From positions 18,409,049 through 18,473,048 of the forward strand of contig NC_049986.1 in the NCBI RefSeq assembly GCF_000003815.2: a DNA stretch of 64,000 nt. The letters run 5' to 3'. Both the position numbers and the translations under genes were made by a program. Numbering within the stretch: the stretch's first letter is position 1; each line of letters opens with the position of its first letter. Below the pieces are notes generated by a model. It was not told the origin of the DNA and ran no database searches. It saw only the letters and a program-made list of their open reading frames with translations. This stretch comes from Branchiostoma floridae (lineage: Eukaryota > Chordata > Leptocardii > Amphioxiformes > Branchiostomatidae). Shown piece after piece: positions 21,301 to 29,147 of this stretch.

Positions 21301-22845
21301 AAAAAAACTACATACCTTGTCATTGCATCCACTGCTCCGGCCGGGATCAGGTCTTTGATCTTGTTCTTGGTTTGCTCCTCCACCCACTGGTTGATGGTTC
21401 CTCGAACCTGCTCAGCTGCGCCCTGCAAAATGTAAGTGGATTTTGATAAGGTGAAGATACTATGGTGTTTGCAGTGTGGGCTTTGAGACGAGCTATAAAT
21501 TAATTCCTGATAGAGAGAACTTGTTTTACACAGGTGACAAAAAAATCATTGAATTTTCTTTTGGAGGTAACAGTCATTCTATAATTATCTGTATCTATAT
21601 AGCCGAACACACCAGCTTCGCAGGCACGCAGTGCGGCAGCAGCTGGATATATTACACCGAAGGACCCAACAACATTACTGGACATTTGGAGGGATAAATC
21701 TGACCTTGAAGTCCACAGCAGCCAGCTCTGCCCCGTAATTCTTGTTGGTGGCATCCAGGAAGTCCTGTAGGAAACTGTAGGTCTGCTCCCCGTACAGGCG
21801 GTTTGCAGTCTGCAGGGTGTACTTGTCACTGTGGGCAAATATCACGTGTCATTCTACAACATACACATGACACTAGTTCGCTTATATATGTTGTCTTGAA
21901 ATATAGGGTGCTACAAGTTGAGCTACAGGGACATCCAAATTTGTATGTTAGAACACATGAATTCAATAGCATATATGAATACAGTACTAGTAGAAGGCAG
22001 TCAATTGCACAACAGATTACAACAGATTACTGCACACTGTTAATTTCACGGAATCTGCAAATCCCAAACCGGTTCGGCCCTTCGCATTATCACACCCAGG
22101 GATAAACAAGTCCACTAGCCCGATTGTCCCGGGCAAGTAAAAGTGCTGTTCGGGCAAGCAGAATTGCTTCCCCACTTGCCCAACGGGCAAGTAAGAATTT
22201 CCAGATTTGACCCGCTCAAATTACCACTGAGTGTGACAGCACATGGGGCTGAATGCCGGCCTATATTGACCATGTCATTTTTAAGCCAGTAGAGACATCG
22301 AGTTTGTTGTTGTTGCTGTCCTCGTTTAACGTCTATTATTTTGCAAGACGTGGTTTCTTAACAAAAGTGAAAATTTATGAAAGTGAAAACACATAGAAAA
22401 ATGTCATTTAAATTTCGGGCATTAGTGACAATTTGGTTCGGGCAAGTAAATTTTTAATGTACTTGCCCGATAGGACAAGTGAATTTTTGAAAACTTGTCT
22501 AACCCTGCACACCACCTTGATAATTGTACAAAATATGCTGGCAAATAAGGTGTGCAATCAAGCGACTTCTACTGTACTTCTAAAGGCCATTACTTAAAGC
22601 CAACCTTGCATACAGCTGCTGGTGCAGTTTGGAGAACGTGCCGTGCAGGGTGTCGTTAGGCATGTCCCTGGAAACACAGCGTCCCCTTCATAGCGCCCTC
22701 CGTGCTGCCGCGAGCGCCGAGGGACGTCATGGCCAGCGCCACGGAGATGCTGTACGGCGAGAAGAACACGTTTCCGCTGGTTCCGCACAGCTCGCGGTAC
22801 AGGTTCAGCGCAAACTCCGTGTTCGCTGCACTTAGCTTGTCCATC
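6235..22845 (-). CDS. Clade-B-like serpin gene with seven shared exons and an array of alternative reactive-loop 3' exons
   Basis: Shared exons are 22605-22845, 21705-21828, 21316-21422, 20175-20283, 19582-19705, 18839-18967 and 17813-17968. The start is the ATG at 22842-22844, two bases inside exon 1. The first residues, [19 protein letters not shown], have no signal peptide, like intracellular ov-serpins. Hallmarks are [20 protein letters not shown] (exon 1), NAIYFKGNW (exon 4), [16 protein letters not shown] (exon 5) and [13 protein letters not shown] followed by the hinge TEAAAATG (exon 7). That alanine-rich hinge is the signature of inhibitory serpins. Exon 7 ends inside the P7 glycine codon. 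Each downstream cassette begins with the two bases that complete it and supplies P6 to the C-terminus including [13 protein letters not shown]. Joined to a normal cassette the product is about 372 residues, a normal serpin length. Exon 1 carries a one-base frame break near 22666-22668 in this assembly. The upstream 5' untranslated exon and promoter were not found. Confidence 0.9.
7005..7124 (-). pseudogene. Serpin cassette M: degenerate
   Basis: The acceptor survives, but stops interrupt the loop (after VITW) and the later frame. Remnants of MFVLRD and HSNSVLFF identify it. Confidence 0.6.
7447..7580 (-). CDS. Serpin cassette L: reactive loop with P1 Arg
   Basis: An intact 134-nt terminal exon. 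The loop is [15 protein letters not shown], then [13 protein letters not shown] and the terminus MQKPV-stop. It differs from cassette C mainly at P1' (Ala instead of Cys), so the two may share a protease class while differing in kinetics. Confidence 0.87.
7890..8054 (-). pseudogene. Serpin cassette K: degenerate, with internal insertion
   Basis: A stop follows LID at the loop start, and a partial internal duplication interrupts the strands ([14 protein letters not shown], later [13 protein letters not shown]). It is not in phase with the acceptor. Confidence 0.65.
8234..8365 (-). pseudogene. Serpin cassette J: loop intact (P1 Phe), frameshifted after FLIR
   Basis: The acceptor ggttgag leads in frame into [15 protein letters not shown], giving a Phe P1 that would suit chymotrypsin-like proteases. 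After VFLIR a small deletion shifts the frame. The serpin frame resumes as [14 protein letters not shown]. It could be a recent lesion or an assembly error. Confidence 0.65.
8602..8731 (-). pseudogene. Serpin cassette I: degenerate
   Basis: The exon starts like the others (VMMM) but is short by several bases in the loop. The serpin frame ([10 protein letters not shown], then SSVLFFGKM) is out of phase with the acceptor, and the RDN segment is rearranged. Confidence 0.65.
8943..9074 (-). pseudogene. Serpin cassette H: degenerate
   Basis: An acceptor and C-terminal strands ([19 protein letters not shown]) are present. The loop has a stop after VMIMT and is about two bases short of the frame used by cassettes G and L. 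Confidence 0.7.
9279..9409 (-). CDS. Serpin cassette G: dibasic Lys-Arg reactive site
   Basis: An intact 131-nt terminal exon. The loop is [15 protein letters not shown], then [13 protein letters not shown] and the terminus GKMQKP-stop. P2-P1 Lys-Arg with Ser at P1' suggests trypsin-like or proprotein-convertase-like targets, although P4 is Met rather than the Arg that furin prefers. An AATAAA on the minus strand lies about 85 nt downstream of the stop. Confidence 0.87.
9410..10435 (-). other. Intron-like AT-rich spacer between serpin cassettes F and G
   Basis: No reading frame or cassette remnant is recognised here. The sequence is AT-rich with a short CA-rich patch near 9915-9960. Confidence 0.4.
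10436..10548 (-). pseudogene. Serpin cassette F, 3' piece (C-terminal strands)
   Basis: It encodes [19 protein letters not shown], then [16 protein letters not shown]-stop. The piece begins exactly at a TGTA that is repeated on the far side of the inserted DNA. Apart from the insertion the cassette has no stop or frameshift, so the disruption may be recent or polymorphic. Confidence 0.75.
10549..12904. mobile_element. 2.36-kb insertion flanked by two 478-bp direct repeats, inside serpin cassette F
   Basis: Copies at 10549-11026 and 12427-12904 have the same orientation and length and are nearly identical (one visible difference, G at 10777 against A at 12655). Each copy starts ggggtgacg and ends cgtctcccc, which are imperfect 9-bp inverted repeats. 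The whole is bounded by TGTA at 10545-10548 and 12905-12908, consistent with a 4-bp target duplication. About 1.4 kb lies between the copies, including the gap at 11247-11970. It may be a composite of two MITE copies or an unusual terminal-repeat element. No transposase is visible. Confidence 0.75.
11247..11970. other. Assembly gap
   Basis: A run of 724 undetermined bases lies between the two 478-bp direct repeats. Confidence 1.
12905..12938 (-). pseudogene. Serpin cassette F, 5' piece (acceptor and loop), split by an insertion
   Basis: An acceptor (ttgcag) and the expected phase are followed by VVMML-Q-CAM. The frame is then cut by a 2.36-kb insertion. The remainder resumes at 10548. Removing the insertion and one TGTA copy gives a continuous cassette of 143 nt reading on through [13 protein letters not shown]. 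Confidence 0.75.
13190..14264. mobile_element. DNA transposon remnant with about 30-bp terminal inverted repeats
   Basis: The left end reads taacgggggccaccctaaga and the right end, reversed, taacgggggccgccctaaga. The match continues into the GCCCCC tract. The element is about 1.07 kb, lies in the intron between cassettes F and E, and contains only short frames with no recognisable transposase. Confidence 0.75.
14497..14741 (-). CDS. Serpin cassette E: unusual loop and a long C-terminal extension derived from a MITE
   Basis: The acceptor cttgcag and phase match the other cassettes. The loop is [16 protein letters not shown], then [13 protein letters not shown] and LFYGKF. Instead of stopping after about six residues, the frame runs on for about 40 more (including [18 protein letters not shown]) to a stop at 14497. 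Bases encoding [11 protein letters not shown] match the terminus of the inverted-repeat element at 61311-61470 (gatagtagttcgct). Whether this tail is tolerated is unknown, because serpin C-termini are usually buried. Confidence 0.7.
15062..15201 (-). CDS. Serpin cassette D: reactive loop with Cys at the counted P1
   Basis: An intact 140-nt terminal exon reading [16 protein letters not shown], then [13 protein letters not shown] and the terminus YKPEA-stop. By hinge counting P1 is Cys. A one-residue shift would make Leu the bait, so specificity could be chymotrypsin-like or cysteine-protease-directed. The loop is one residue longer than those of C, G and L. Confidence 0.82.
15842..15978 (-). 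CDS. Serpin cassette C: reactive loop with P1 Arg
   Basis: An intact 137-nt terminal exon. The loop is [12 protein letters not shown], then [14 protein letters not shown] and the terminus SKPQA-stop. Arg at P1 predicts trypsin-like protease targets; Cys at P1' is unusual. It shares flanking sequence on its stop-codon side with cassette D, so the two arose by duplication of a larger unit. Confidence 0.85.
16171..16304 (-). pseudogene. Serpin cassette B: nonsense codon in the loop
   Basis: The acceptor is good and the C-terminal strands are intact ([19 protein letters not shown]), but a TGA replaces the P2 codon after VMMM. The rest ([11 protein letters not shown]) resembles cassette D. If spliced in, the product would end at P3 and lack the loop and the last strands. 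An AATAAA on the minus strand lies about 80 nt downstream. Confidence 0.75.
16895..17034 (-). CDS. Serpin cassette A: reactive loop with P1 Glu
   Basis: An intact 3' terminal exon of 140 nt. The acceptor ttctaag is followed by the P7-completing bases. The loop reads [11 protein letters not shown] (P6-P1, then P1'), followed by [13 protein letters not shown], the serpin C-terminal strands and SHPTA-stop. Counting from the conserved hinge puts Glu at P1 and Ser at P1', an acidic bait unlike the Arg cassettes. It is the first cassette after exon 7 and the most diverged in base sequence. Confidence 0.85.
17633..17760. repeat. CTTC/TTCC microsatellite tract
   Basis: A nearly uninterrupted pyrimidine run on the plus strand, purine on the transcribed serpin sense strand. 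It begins about 50 nt after the exon 7 donor. Confidence 0.9.
17813..17968 (-). CDS. Serpin exon 7: last shared exon, ends in the reactive-loop hinge
   Basis: This exon encodes [20 protein letters not shown], then the strand 5A region and the hinge [11 protein letters not shown], with the final Gly codon split one base before the donor. Small residues from P15 to P9 allow loop insertion, so the scaffold looks inhibitory. The donor faces a purine-rich tract (TTCC repeat on the plus strand, 17633-17760) that starts about 50 nt into the intron. Confidence 0.9.
18095..18535. repeat. Minisatellite in serpin intron 6
   Basis: About 11-12 imperfect copies of a roughly 35-bp unit with the core gacaggccctgtttctgagt. 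Units differ mainly in the spacer (tagcaccatg or variants). Confidence 0.9.
19176..19500. mobile_element. hAT-like MITE with an exact 8-bp target duplication
   Basis: The ends read cagggttttagccagc and gctggctagacccctg. Both sides carry cagtggtt (19168-19175 and 19501-19508), the 8-bp duplication expected of hAT transposition. It lies in serpin intron 5. Confidence 0.88.
20360..20806. repeat. Two adjacent copies of the tcacctttatccg MITE family
   Basis: One copy begins near 20360 (tcacctttatccgaagataa) and a second spans about 20590-20804, ending ggataaaggtgaactaac. Both lie in serpin intron 3 and share arms around aacctatatccgttgtt. Confidence 0.65.
22097..22507. mobile_element. Inverted-repeat MITE, CAGGG ends
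   Basis: The left end is cagggataaacaagtccac and the right end, reversed, cagggttagacaagttttc. Several gggcaagta motifs lie inside. The direct repeat cacacc flanks both sides. It is in serpin intron 1. Confidence 0.75.
22605..22845 (-). CDS. Serpin exon 1 (start codon) with a one-base frameshift
   Basis: The acceptor ttcttttcag sits directly before gATGG, so transcription must start further upstream. The exon encodes helix A and the strand 6B/helix B region. After KGTLCFQ the frame runs into a stop. Skipping one G (one of the three C bases at 22666-22668 on the plus strand) restores [19 protein letters not shown] and the correct phase into exon 2. The start-to-donor length is 240 nt, whereas the downstream phase requires 239, which confirms one surplus base. 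It could be a sequencing error, a polymorphism or a true lesion. Confidence 0.85.
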
Positions 22846-24660
22846 CTGAAAAGAAACAAATCCATATTCATCATTTTAAATCCTCAGTAGGACCTTAAAG
22901 ACAAGGAAGAGGGTAGAAACTGGGAACTGTCACCTGAAGCCCAGCAGCATTAATTCATCAATATATAAAAAAAGATCACTGAAATCAAACAGGTTATGAG
23001 GATCCCTTTGCTTTCCTACATGGGAAAAAGAGTTAGACCTACTATAATCATAGTGGATATCTAACGCTTAGGTTCACCTTTATCCGCAGGTATCCATTGT
23101 ATTCATAAAATCTGAGTATCTAGGGCTATCAAGTAAAAAAACTGCAATATTTTGGAAATATTGTGACTTGAAACCACCATGTATTGAATCCAGTGTTTTT
23201 TTTTAAAACAACAGATATAGGTTACCATGCAAATAATGGTGAACTAGCATAATTGATTACACCTTTAACCCTGATGGTTCAATCTTTCCAACCTCAGCAT
23301 TCCAAGTAGCATTCCAATAACCAGCCACCACTGCATGCATACCTGCAAAGCTATCAACTGTGTAATGTTACAATTAAGATATGCAACTCAGAAGAAAGCT
23401 TTAGTGTAGTAGAGTCATAGCAATTAAAGCAAATGAAGCATGACCTTTTAATATTGAATATCAGACAGGTGGTTGCTTGGGACCTGGGTATCTACAATGT
23501 AAGTGCAGAAAGGAAGGAAAGGGTTTGAACTTAAAGATGATTTAGACCTGATAGGACCGGCCCCTCCCTTGGCTTGCTGGACTTGCTGTTCCATGGTGAA
23601 TTATGTGAACCACAGTTATAACTCGCTGCTTTCCTAGTCATAACAAGTAAAAAAGACAAACTAGGTAAAGGTAGTCTCATAGCCTTTTTGAGGTCGTAGG
23701 TGTAGTAAGTTAATATTTATCCACTGTGTCTACGGCTAATAATATTCTAGTGTAATTCCTAATGTGAGGCAGCAAGGGAAGTTTCATGAAAGCAGATGTG
23801 ACGTAACTAAAAAGTGTAACAGTACAGATTTTGTCCCTCTGCTTTTCTGAACGCCCGTTTCTTTCTGTTAATTATTAGCTACCTGCATGATCAAATTGAC
23901 TGATAGTGTTACCGTCGATGCTTGTATTCGCGTTACACATTTTCAGACTACCATATGGGATCATCGTGACTTTATTGCAGCCTTAATGGCCTTTCATGTT
24001 CAATATTTTTGTTGCTTTGCTGGGTTGGCTTACAAATTTAAGTTTGGGCAAATAAGATTACTGTATGTGAGTGATGGGTTGGAAACAGTGCAAATCAGGC
24101 AATTGAGACGAACTAAAAATTTTCAACAAAAAAAACATAGAAACCGCCATGGAGCCATCCAGAAGGTGACCAGCACATGAGACATAAGCACAAGTTCCTC
24201 TTTTTAAGTGTAAAACCATACAGTCTGGTTCCTCATACATGTATTACTTTTAAACTGTAAACATTTAAGGTTTAAGGATGCCAGCAAGGTATTTTATTTC
24301 TTTGCAGGATCTGGAGTCAGTCAGTAACACCCTGGTTGAATACACATCAATCTGCAGTCATGTGATGGCAATAAATTGGACATAACTGACGTTAGACTGC
24401 GTGTGGGGGGAGGGGTGCTGAAATGATCAAGCTGATTACAGTTCAAGCATTCAGGTCCTAGTCGTCCTAGAGACAGTTGTGATGTCTGTCAGAACTCTAT
24501 AAATAAGAGTCTAGATAACATTCAATGCGCTTCACTGCAGTCTGGGTGCAGTCTGGGGTGGGGCAAAATTGGTTCACTGCCAGGGATCTATGACAATGGC
24601 TGACTGGGGGAAAAATTCTAAAGTTATGGAGTCTCTACCCGTTGCTTGAGTCTCTATAGT
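22846..24660. other. Intergenic region upstream of serpin exon 1
   Basis: The untranslated first exon and promoter of the serpin should lie here or further up, but I cannot place them. A MITE copy (23062-23256, ending aataatggtgaactagc) is present. Short open frames show no family motif. Confidence 0.4.
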
Positions 24661-24662
24661 CA

Positions 24663-24813
24663 CCAAGCAGACCCTACGGTGCCTTAGAGATAGTATCAAA
24701 GCTGGCCAAGGAGTGTAGCCTGCCAAAGGGTCGTTAGTCAAACGGGCACCTCCGGGTGTCGCTATACTTACCAGCTTTGATACTATCTCTAAGGCACCGT
24801 AGGGTCTGCTTGG
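24663..24813. mobile_element. MITE with a perfect 43-bp inverted repeat
   Basis: Arms 24663-24705 and 24771-24813 are exact reverse complements (starting ccaagcagaccctacggtgc) around a 65-bp loop. The match extends imperfectly outwards (gagtctcta). It lies 22 bp from an assembly gap. A diverged relative is at about 28590-28715. Confidence 0.9.
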
Positions 24814-24835
24814 AGACTAGAGTCTCTACCCGCTT

Positions 24836-25025
24836 NNNNNNNNNNNNNNNNNNNNNNNNNNNNNNNNNNNNNNNNNNNNNNNNNNNNNNNNNNNNNNNNN
24901 NNNNNNNNNNNNNNNNNNNNNNNNNNNNNNNNNNNNNNNNNNNNNNNNNNNNNNNNNNNNNNNNNNNNNNNNNNNNNNNNNNNNNNNNNNNNNNNNNNNN
25001 NNNNNNNNNNNNNNNNNNNNNNNNN
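24836..25025. other. Assembly gap
   Basis: A run of 190 undetermined bases next to a strong hairpin sequence. Confidence 1.
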
Positions 25026-25322
25026 GCGCAGTGACATGCAGAACAGAAATATTTGGGTAACCAGGTTCCAGCTGATTGACAACGCCTCTTTGCGACTATA
25101 TACAAAACTGCAACAAAGACAGTGAAGACGTTGGTATCGAGTATTAGCTTTAGATGAATCTTTAATAGTTCCCCCTGTTGCAACTTATGATAAGTATAAG
25201 ATCGTTAGCAGGCTTACAAGATCTTAAGTTCTTCTTTCTTCTTTTCTACTGCTCAGCCCCCTTGACGGGGATTAATAGCAGTGCGCATGCTTTGTTAAGT
25301 TCATCGTCTGATTTTCGCCTTA

Positions 25323-26187
25323 GGCCACGTTGATTTGATTATATGGATGACATCCGCGCTCGCACCAATTTTCGGCCATTTCCAAAAAAAAAAAAAAGTT
25401 TTCGACCACACAATAAATTGTGCAAAGCAGCTGTAAAATGAGCACAAATATTCCGTAGATTGAAAAAAAAGTATCAGAAAACAGATACCTAATGCCACAG
25501 AATGCCAAAATGAATCTAAAGTCAAAGAATAAGATGTGAAAGGACAGACAGAAAAAAAATCTATTGTTGGTTGGGGGAGGTACCAGTACAGAAAATTCAG
25601 GTCCAGAGGATCATTTCCAGGTCCGGACATGAACCTGGACCTGATTGTCTGTGGAAACTTGAGAACTGGCAATACTCAAAACAATGGTAATTGGTCAATT
25701 TTGCTACAAAGGAATCTGTTTGGTGTATTATTGGACTCCCACTGCATTTTAAAACCCTATCTCCATGTAATAAAGGCTAACTGTCTCTGTACCTTTGACT
25801 GTAGAAACTTGGTGCAATTGACTATAAACTCTACTTGACTTCGCTCTTGTTGTCTTCTTGGCCCCCCGGTTAGACCCCAAATCGCTGCCGACATAGTTTG
25901 TAATTGGCGAAACCTGTTCCTCTGGGTTTTTTTTCAGGTCTGTTTTTTTTTCGGATTGGTCCAAGAAGAAAAAAATGTTTTGCACCCATATGATGTACTG
26001 GTCACTACACCTAACTGTTGGTATACCATACTATGTGTGTTTAATCCTATGTTCAACCTTCCTGGCCACTTTGATTTCATACTGAAGGCAACTTTTTTTT
26101 TTTGCCAAACTTTTTTTTTATTCGCTCGCTCGCATCAGTTTTGGAGTTCCCGGAGGATGTCATCCATATAATCAAATCAACATGGCC
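25323..26187. mobile_element. PIF/Harbinger-like non-autonomous element with TTA target duplication
   Basis: The ends are ggccacgttgatttgatt and, reversed, ggccatgttgatttgatt; the inverted repeat continues through tatggatgacatcc. TTA occurs at 25320-25322 and 26188-26190. No transposase is present. An internal stretch (25575-25640) resembles the right end of the element at 33647-34055. Confidence 0.82.
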
Positions 26188-26400
26188 TTATTCCAGCTAA
26201 GGTCTAGTCTTTTATTGCCTTTGCCAAGAAGATTGTTTTTCGTTGACGTTTGTCTGTGTGTGCTTGTCTGTAGACAGCATAACTCGAGAAGCTATGGATG
26301 GATCCTTGTGATATTTTGTAGGTGGGTAGGGGTTGGAATAATGAAGGTCAAGTTCGATAATGGATCCCTAGCGGCTTTCTAAGGTACCGCAGCAGAAATT
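26188..26400. repeat. Dispersed repeat fragment related to the array at 59.6-60.6 kb
   Basis: Reverse-complement matches include aactcgagaagct, ggtgggtaggggttgg and ccctagcggctt. These are the same blocks that recur in tandem near 59630-60560. Confidence 0.6.
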
Positions 26401-26779
26401 CCGGGTTTGCTATCTCGTGTCCTTGACATGCTATGGTCGTAATTTTATAGCGATATTCAGTGGTAACGTTGTAACGTAATACATGTAGCTCTTGGGCAGA
26501 CAGTGAGTGGTGTAAGTTTGGGACCCCTAGCGGCTATTTTGAGCTGCAGGGGCGGTTTGTATTTTAGGCTTTGAAGGAGAATAACTCAATTGGGGGTTAA
26601 CGGATCGTAATGATTTTTGGTATTTTTGAATAATAGTTAAAGTAGTAACTCTTCTCCATGTACCATATAGGGTAGCTACATGTACATTTGTGTACCTCAC
26701 CTCAACTCACCCCGTTTCACCTTACCTCACCTATTCCTCCATCTTTATAGCTACATGTACGTACAAATGAAGGCACCGA

Positions 26780-27780
26780 CAAAAAGAATCGGGAAATTGG
26801 CCAGGGGAGCCAGTTCACGCTACGCGGCCGGCCAACTCTTCTGAGCAAATCTCCCCTTGCATATTATTCTCCTTATAACAGTCAGCGTAGTACATGGCTA
26901 CGCTGTCGGCCAACTCCCCTGGTAGCAAAACTACTCCAATGCATGGCAAATTATTCTCCCTATAACAGCCAGCGTAGTCAGTCTGGTGTAATCCTCTCCT
27001 CCTCCAACTACTTGACGGTCGTAAAAGAGGGACTCCGACAGATGCGTTTCTGGCGTGAGTCCAAACAATCTGAACACAAGGAGAAGCGCTTGCGGCTTGA
27101 TGCTATTTTCTCCAGGGAGCCGTACCACGGATTGGCGAAACACTCCGATTTGTTTAACGGCCTTAATTTGGTATCAGTGATGCATTCGTAATGCTATGAA
27201 TGTTGACATATATCTTTTACTTCCTTGTACTGGAGCAAAGCTGTTCAATGTAATTTTACCGTGGAGGTGCATCAAGCAGCAAATGCCTCAACCTAAAAAG
27301 CCCTCAAGTATTGTAAAACGAATGTGTTACGACTTTTTTCACGCACAGAAACAGATTTGATTCCTTGCCCAAGTTGGTTCAATTATTCTTAGCTTTTCCA
27401 GTCCCTAATTGATTTGGACACCAGTGCATGTCAGTACTGTTTGCCTGTCACGAAAGACTGTACATTTGCCTCAAGTAGTCGTCGCTTTAATAGCTTAAAG
27501 CTAGGTAGAAGAGTGATGCACCAAACCAGAGGAAAGCTCATCAAAAGGGACGGAGCTGATGTCTGAGAACGTGTGAGGAGAGTTCTGAGTCCCAGGGATG
27601 GCATGTTTGCCTGTCACGAAAGACTGTACATTTACTTCAAGTAATCGTCGCTTAGCTTATTGCTCGCTAGACGAGCGACGTGCCTTTAGCAGCAGAGGAC
27701 ATCCCATCTAAAAGGACGGATGTGAAGTCTGAATTGAAACTCAAAGCGTGAGGAGAGAGTGTCAGTCCGGGAGGATGACC
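26780..27780. repeat. Two local direct-repeat pairs
   Basis: One pair (about 26830 and 26940) shares attattctccttataacag, and the other (27439 and 27605) shares tgtcacgaaagactgtacat, spaced by about 168 bp. A short open frame at 26943-27191 overlaps the first pair but has no recognisable domain. Confidence 0.6.
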
Positions 27781-27954
27781 CTACAGTTGGCCACCTTCCC
27801 GTCAGTCGCGGCGTTGAGTCACGAGAGGGTAGATGTTATCGCCGCGATCTCAGCCTCCGAGAGCCGGAACTCCAGTGAGTTGATGCACGTTCTGATAACA
27901 TTGTGTAACTGTGGGGTTAAAGTGCCCCCAAATTACTAAGCTAACGTATCCGGG

Positions 27955-28025
27955 CCTTTTATAGTGTTGGGTTAGTAAGCTGGCGGGCCCGGGTTCGAAT
28001 CCCAGGAGCCAGGGCGGACTGTTTC
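27955..28025 (+). repeat. tRNA-like fragment, possible SINE
   Basis: The segment with gggttcgaatcccagg resembles a T-arm with a B-box promoter, but no complete cloverleaf can be drawn. Confidence 0.35.
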
Positions 28026-28189
28026 TACTCGTCTCCTCTACAGCTCAGGACCTACAAATCCAACACCATGACAGGTGTTAGACCAAAAGGCCCGGACCCA
28101 TTGGCCTAGTCAGTTGGTGGAGCTTGAATCCCACTGTTGCAATCGTCTTGATTTCTGGGGTATGTTATATTTTGTCAACAATGCAAGCC

Positions 28190-28520
28190 GTGAAAACGGT
28201 GATATTTTTTCAGCACAATGCTGGAATGATGTAAGATATTAAAGTTAGAAGTAAAACTTGCAATATAAGGTATGAAACGATTATTTTTTCGACACAATAG
28301 AAGATAAAAATGAAATTCATAGCGCAATGCAAGATAGGAAAATCTTGAAATTCATAGCACAATATAATAAAACTGTGAAATGTATAGCAAATACAATAAA
28401 ATCGTGAAATCTATAGCAAGATACCATAAAACTGTGCAATTTATAGCACAATAGTTGGTAGGAAAACGGTGAAGTTTATAGCGCAATATAAGATATAAAA
28501 ACGGAATTTATAGCACAATT
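28190..28520. repeat. Degenerate AT-rich minisatellite
   Basis: About eight variable copies of a roughly 45-bp unit containing aaatttatagcacaata and aaaacggtgaa. Confidence 0.7.
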
Positions 28521-28589
28521 ACCTTCGGTTGTCTTTCGCTGCCCAAGATGAGTATTTGTGTTCTCTTCGCTGCTAAGTAATCTCGAACC

Positions 28590-28715
28590 AGATCCACGGT
28601 GCGTAATGTATAGTATCAAACTTCCCGTTTGACTCCCTTGGCCGGCCACACTCCTTGGCCAGCTTTGATACTATCTTATGGCACCGTAGGATCTGCTTGG
28701 AGATTAAGTGACACC
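28590..28715. mobile_element. Diverged copy of the 24663-24813 MITE
   Basis: It shares ggccagctttgatactatct and gtaggatctgcttggagat with the perfect-hairpin element. Confidence 0.6.
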
Positions 28716-29147
28716 GGCCTCCTGTTGAAAGGAAGGAAGGGATTTCCAGAGTAGCCAACCATAGTTTTACCCCTAATACCCACTAATTAGTAACTCCGAA
28801 AGTCGTTTTTCTGGTCAAACCACCACTGGTCCGTATCCTGGCTTCAACTATCTACTAACAGGGGGGAAACGAAATGGCAGAAATTTAAAAAAATGAAATC
28901 CTCATTGATCATTTGCTTGAGACATCAACATCCATGTGAATATACTAGAGAAGAAGACAGGCATCTGTTTGGCAAAGTTGTCCACCGGAAGTGAACGTTT
29001 TTTTTATACCTGAGTAAAAAAATGTGACCAACCTGAAGTGAAATGCCCTCGCCTTTTGTCCAGCGAGTGTGCACTAATCTAAAGGAAAAACGTGTGGTTA
29101 GCTGAAGAGTTGCAGCCAAAGAGAAAAACAACAGCACATTTTAAAAG

